From the NCBI GenBank assembly GCA_008363385.1, contig RHKY01000002.1, positions 124,001-188,000 on the forward strand: a stretch of 64,000 nucleotides of DNA, in the 5' to 3' direction. The DNA is from Acidobacteriota bacterium. Lineage in GTDB: Bacteria > Acidobacteriota > Thermoanaerobaculia > UBA5066. Under the pieces are notes generated by a model. It did not search any database, was not told where the DNA came from, and saw only the letters and a list, made by a program, of their open reading frames with translations. The position numbers and the translations under genes are program-made. Below, piece after piece: positions 62,305 to 64,000 of this stretch (its first letter is position 1; the number at the start of each line of letters is the position of its first letter).

Positions 62305-63642
62305 TCACGAGAGGACCGGATCCGACGCCACCCAGGACGCGAAGCCGTCGCGGTCGGCGAGCGCGGCCTCGATCCGGCGGAGCCCCTCCCGGAGGTCCCC
62401 GAGCCCCGTGGCGATCGAGATCCGGAGGTAGTGCTGGCCCTCGCTCCCGATCCTGCCGAAGGACTTCCGGTCCATGGTGGCGACCCCGTAACGGAAGAGG
62501 AGGAACATCTGCAGGAGCGTCGAGGGCGTCGTCCGCTCGCGGTCCTCCTCGGGCAGGGCTTCCCAGGCGGCGGGGATCCCGAGGCGCTCGCACGCCCCGG
62601 CCACGTTCGGGAAGGCGTAGAAGGCGCCCCGCGGCGTCTGGCAGCGGATCCCCTCGATCCGGTTCAGGGCGGGGATGACCGCGTCGCGCCGCTCCTGGAA
62701 CGCCGCGACCATCCGCTCGATCCAGGGCGGGCTCAGCGGCGACTGGAGCGCCAGCCTGGCCCCCTCCTGGACGAAGGGGGGGAGGCAGCTGAAGTAGTTG
62801 ATGTTCAGGTTCTTGAAGAGCTGCGCCTCCTGGGCCGTCGGGAAGACCGCCCAGCCGATCCGCCCCCCGGTCCAGGAGAAGGACTTGGAGACCCCCGAGA
62901 CGAGGACCGTCCGCTCCTCCATCCCCGGGACCGAGGCGATGGAGAAGTGCCTCGCGCCGTCGAAGAGGATCTTCTCGTAGACCTCGTCGGAGTAGACGCG
63001 GACGTTGGCGGGCGCCTTCCGCAGGATGACCCCCGCGATCTCCTCCAGGCGCCTCCTGTCCAGGACGCCCCCGGTCGGGTTCGACGGCGAGTTCAGGTAG
63101 ACGAGCTTCGTCCGCTCTCCGACGAGGCGCTCGAAGGCCTCGGCCGTCACGTCGAAGCCGCCCTCCTCCACGAGGTGGTACGGCACCGGCATCGCGCCGA
63201 CGAACCGGGTGAACGACTCGTAGATCGGGAAGCCGGGGCTCGGGTAGACGACCTCGTCGCCCGGGTCGCAGTAGGCCTCCTGGCAGAAGCCGATCGGCGT
63301 CTTGGCTCCCGGGAAGACGACGACCCTCTCCGGGGAGATCGAGAGCCCCCGCCGCTCGCCCATGTCGCTGGCGATCGCCTCGCGCAGGGAGAGGAGCCCC
63401 TGCGGGTCGCAGTAGTGGACGTTGTCCAGGTCGAGCTGGCGCTTGACCTCCTCCCGGACGTGCTCCGGGAGCGGGAAGTCGGGCTCGCCCAGGTTGCACC
63501 GGACGACGCGGGTGCCCGAGGCCTCGACCTGGCGGATGTACGGGCCGATCCGGAACGCGTTCTCGGTCCCCAGCCGCCTCAGGCGGGCGGAGCCGGGGCG
63601 GGTGGCGGGGACGGCGGCGGGGTCCTCGACGAGGCGGCTCAT
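62305..63642 (-). CDS. PLP-dependent class I/II aminotransferase
   Basis: This 445-residue fold-type I enzyme has VVRCNLGEPDFPLPEHV, LNSPSNPTGGVLD, YSDEVYEKILFDG and the PLP lysine in SGVSKSFSWTGGRIGW. LRISIATGLGDLREGLRRI carries the substrate-carboxylate arginine. It transaminates an alpha-amino or alpha-keto acid, with an aspartate/alanine-type specificity likely. The ATG at 63642 was chosen from the family start; the in-frame sequence upstream is not protein-like. Confidence 0.92.
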   Translation of the reverse strand: MSRLVEDPAAVPATRPGSARLRRLGTENAFRIGPYIRQVEASGTRVVRCNLGEPDFPLPEHVREEVKRQLDLDNVHYCDPQGLLSLREAIASDMGERRGLSISPERVVVFPGAKTPIGFCQEAYCDPGDEVVYPSPGFPIYESFTRFVGAMPVPYHLVEEGGFDVTAEAFERLVGERTKLVYLNSPSNPTGGVLDRRRLEEIAGVILRKAPANVRVYSDEVYEKILFDGARHFSIASVPGMEERTVLVSGVSKSFSWTGGRIGWAVFPTAQEAQLFKNLNINYFSCLPPFVQEGARLALQSPLSPPWIERMVAAFQERRDAVIPALNRIEGIRCQTPRGAFYAFPNVAGACERLGIPAAWEALPEEDRERTTPSTLLQMFLLFRYGVATMDRKSFGRIGSEGQHYLRISIATGLGDLREGLRRIEAALADRDGFASWVASDPVLS

Positions 63643-63859
63643 CGCGGTCGCGGTCCGAGCGGACTCGGACGCGCCTCCTTTCCCCGGGTCGCAGGAGAGA
63701 GAATCTCGGGGCGTTCCGCCGGGCCGGCCCCGCCGGCACGTTCCCCTCTTCGACCCGGTGCCGGACTTGCCGGCATCCTCGTCCCCGCCCCGCGGTGGAG
63801 TCAAGCGCCGGGAGCGCCTTTCCGGGCCATTCCCGCGGGGTCCCCGGCCAAGGCGGTGC

Positions 63860-63865
63860 TATCGT
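63860..63865 (+). promoter_or_regulatory. -10-like TATCGT before the ABC-F gene
   Basis: TATCGT lies 11 bp before the ATG at 63877 with no ribosome-binding site, again suggesting a near-leaderless mRNA. The 234-bp space 63643-63876 holds no other recognisable feature. Confidence 0.35.
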
Positions 63866-63876
63866 CCGCCGCCCGC

Positions 63877-64000
63877 ATGATCGCCTTCTCTCGCGTCTCC
63901 AAGCAGTACGGCCGCCAGGTCCTCTTCGTCGACGCCTCGTTCCAGCTCAACCCGGGCGAGAAGGCGGGGCTCGTCGGGCCGAACGGCGCCGGCAAGACGA
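63877..64000 (+). CDS. ABC-F type ATPase (3' end outside window)
   Basis: The first 41 residues (MIAFSRVSKQYGRQVLFVDA, then NPGEKAGLVGPNGAGKT) include the Walker A motif and match the N-terminus of ABC-F proteins such as EttA/Uup. These are soluble paired ATPases acting on the ribosome. The frame is still open at the window edge, so the family cannot be checked over its length. Confidence 0.82.
   Translation, partial: MIAFSRVSKQYGRQVLFVDASFQLNPGEKAGLVGPNGAGKT

Noticed and set aside
1-64000. CRISPR arrays, tRNA or rRNA genes, insertion sequences and prophage genes
   Set aside because: I found no regularly spaced repeats, tRNA-like cloverleaf or rRNA sequence, transposase motif or phage structural gene on reading both strands; a covariance-model search would settle small RNAs.

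Overview
The window is a high-GC (roughly 70% or more), densely coded bacterial chromosome segment. Genes on both strands are separated by short gaps, and GTG and TTG starts are frequent. I infer an Acidobacteriota-like organism (Thermoanaerobaculia/Holophagae-type). The reasons are the secreted beta-helix proteins ending in a 'LCLN..RFRV' module, the kinase-TPR protein, the secreted protein with tandem 'YFTSEL..YAVVND' modules, and the GC level. This is family-level impression, not a phylogenetic result. I saw no rRNA, tRNA, CRISPR array, IS element or prophage.

Layout. 1-2128: end of a xylose-type ABC importer (xylG fragment, xylH). 2134-5068: convergent to xylH an ATP-grasp ligase, head-to-head with an esterase, then a secreted HEAT-like protein. 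5154-23759: the most interesting block. It holds a degenerate histidine kinase and an NtrC-family sigma54 activator, surrounded by seven -24/-12 (sigma54) promoters. These read into two DUF2383 proteins, a DUF883 protein, two CsbD-like proteins, a GlsB-like and an lmo0937-like membrane peptide, two radical SAM enzymes and a 2749-residue cyclic beta-glucan synthase. A hybrid histidine kinase also lies in the block. I read it as one locally encoded sigma54 envelope-stress regulon.

23785-36654: an acid-phosphatase lipoprotein, a Ser/Thr kinase with TPRs, a 57-residue winged-helix-like protein, a large secreted TIM-barrel protein, an ECF sigma operon with 4-bp overlaps, an S41 peptidase, and an operon of a response regulator/anti-sigma-type ATPase with two membrane-associated glycosyltransferases. 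36811-43885: an AbiEii-like nucleotidyltransferase pair, two tandem beta-helix proteins, an Fe-S protein, an MNT/HepT module whose HepT has a nonsense codon, and a remnant of a CHAT-domain gene.

43886-64000: a Tat-exported sulfatase, a hydrolase-LysM protein, carbonic anhydrase, cardiolipin synthase, a GNAT protein, STAS translationally coupled to glycogen phosphorylase, a BarA-like hybrid kinase, a fatty-acyl-reductase-like SDR, Rieske plus a cytochrome b/c fusion, a transketolase-like enzyme, an aminotransferase, and the start of an ABC-F ATPase. The only stretch above 300 bp without an intact gene is 43501-43885, described under the CHAT remnant.
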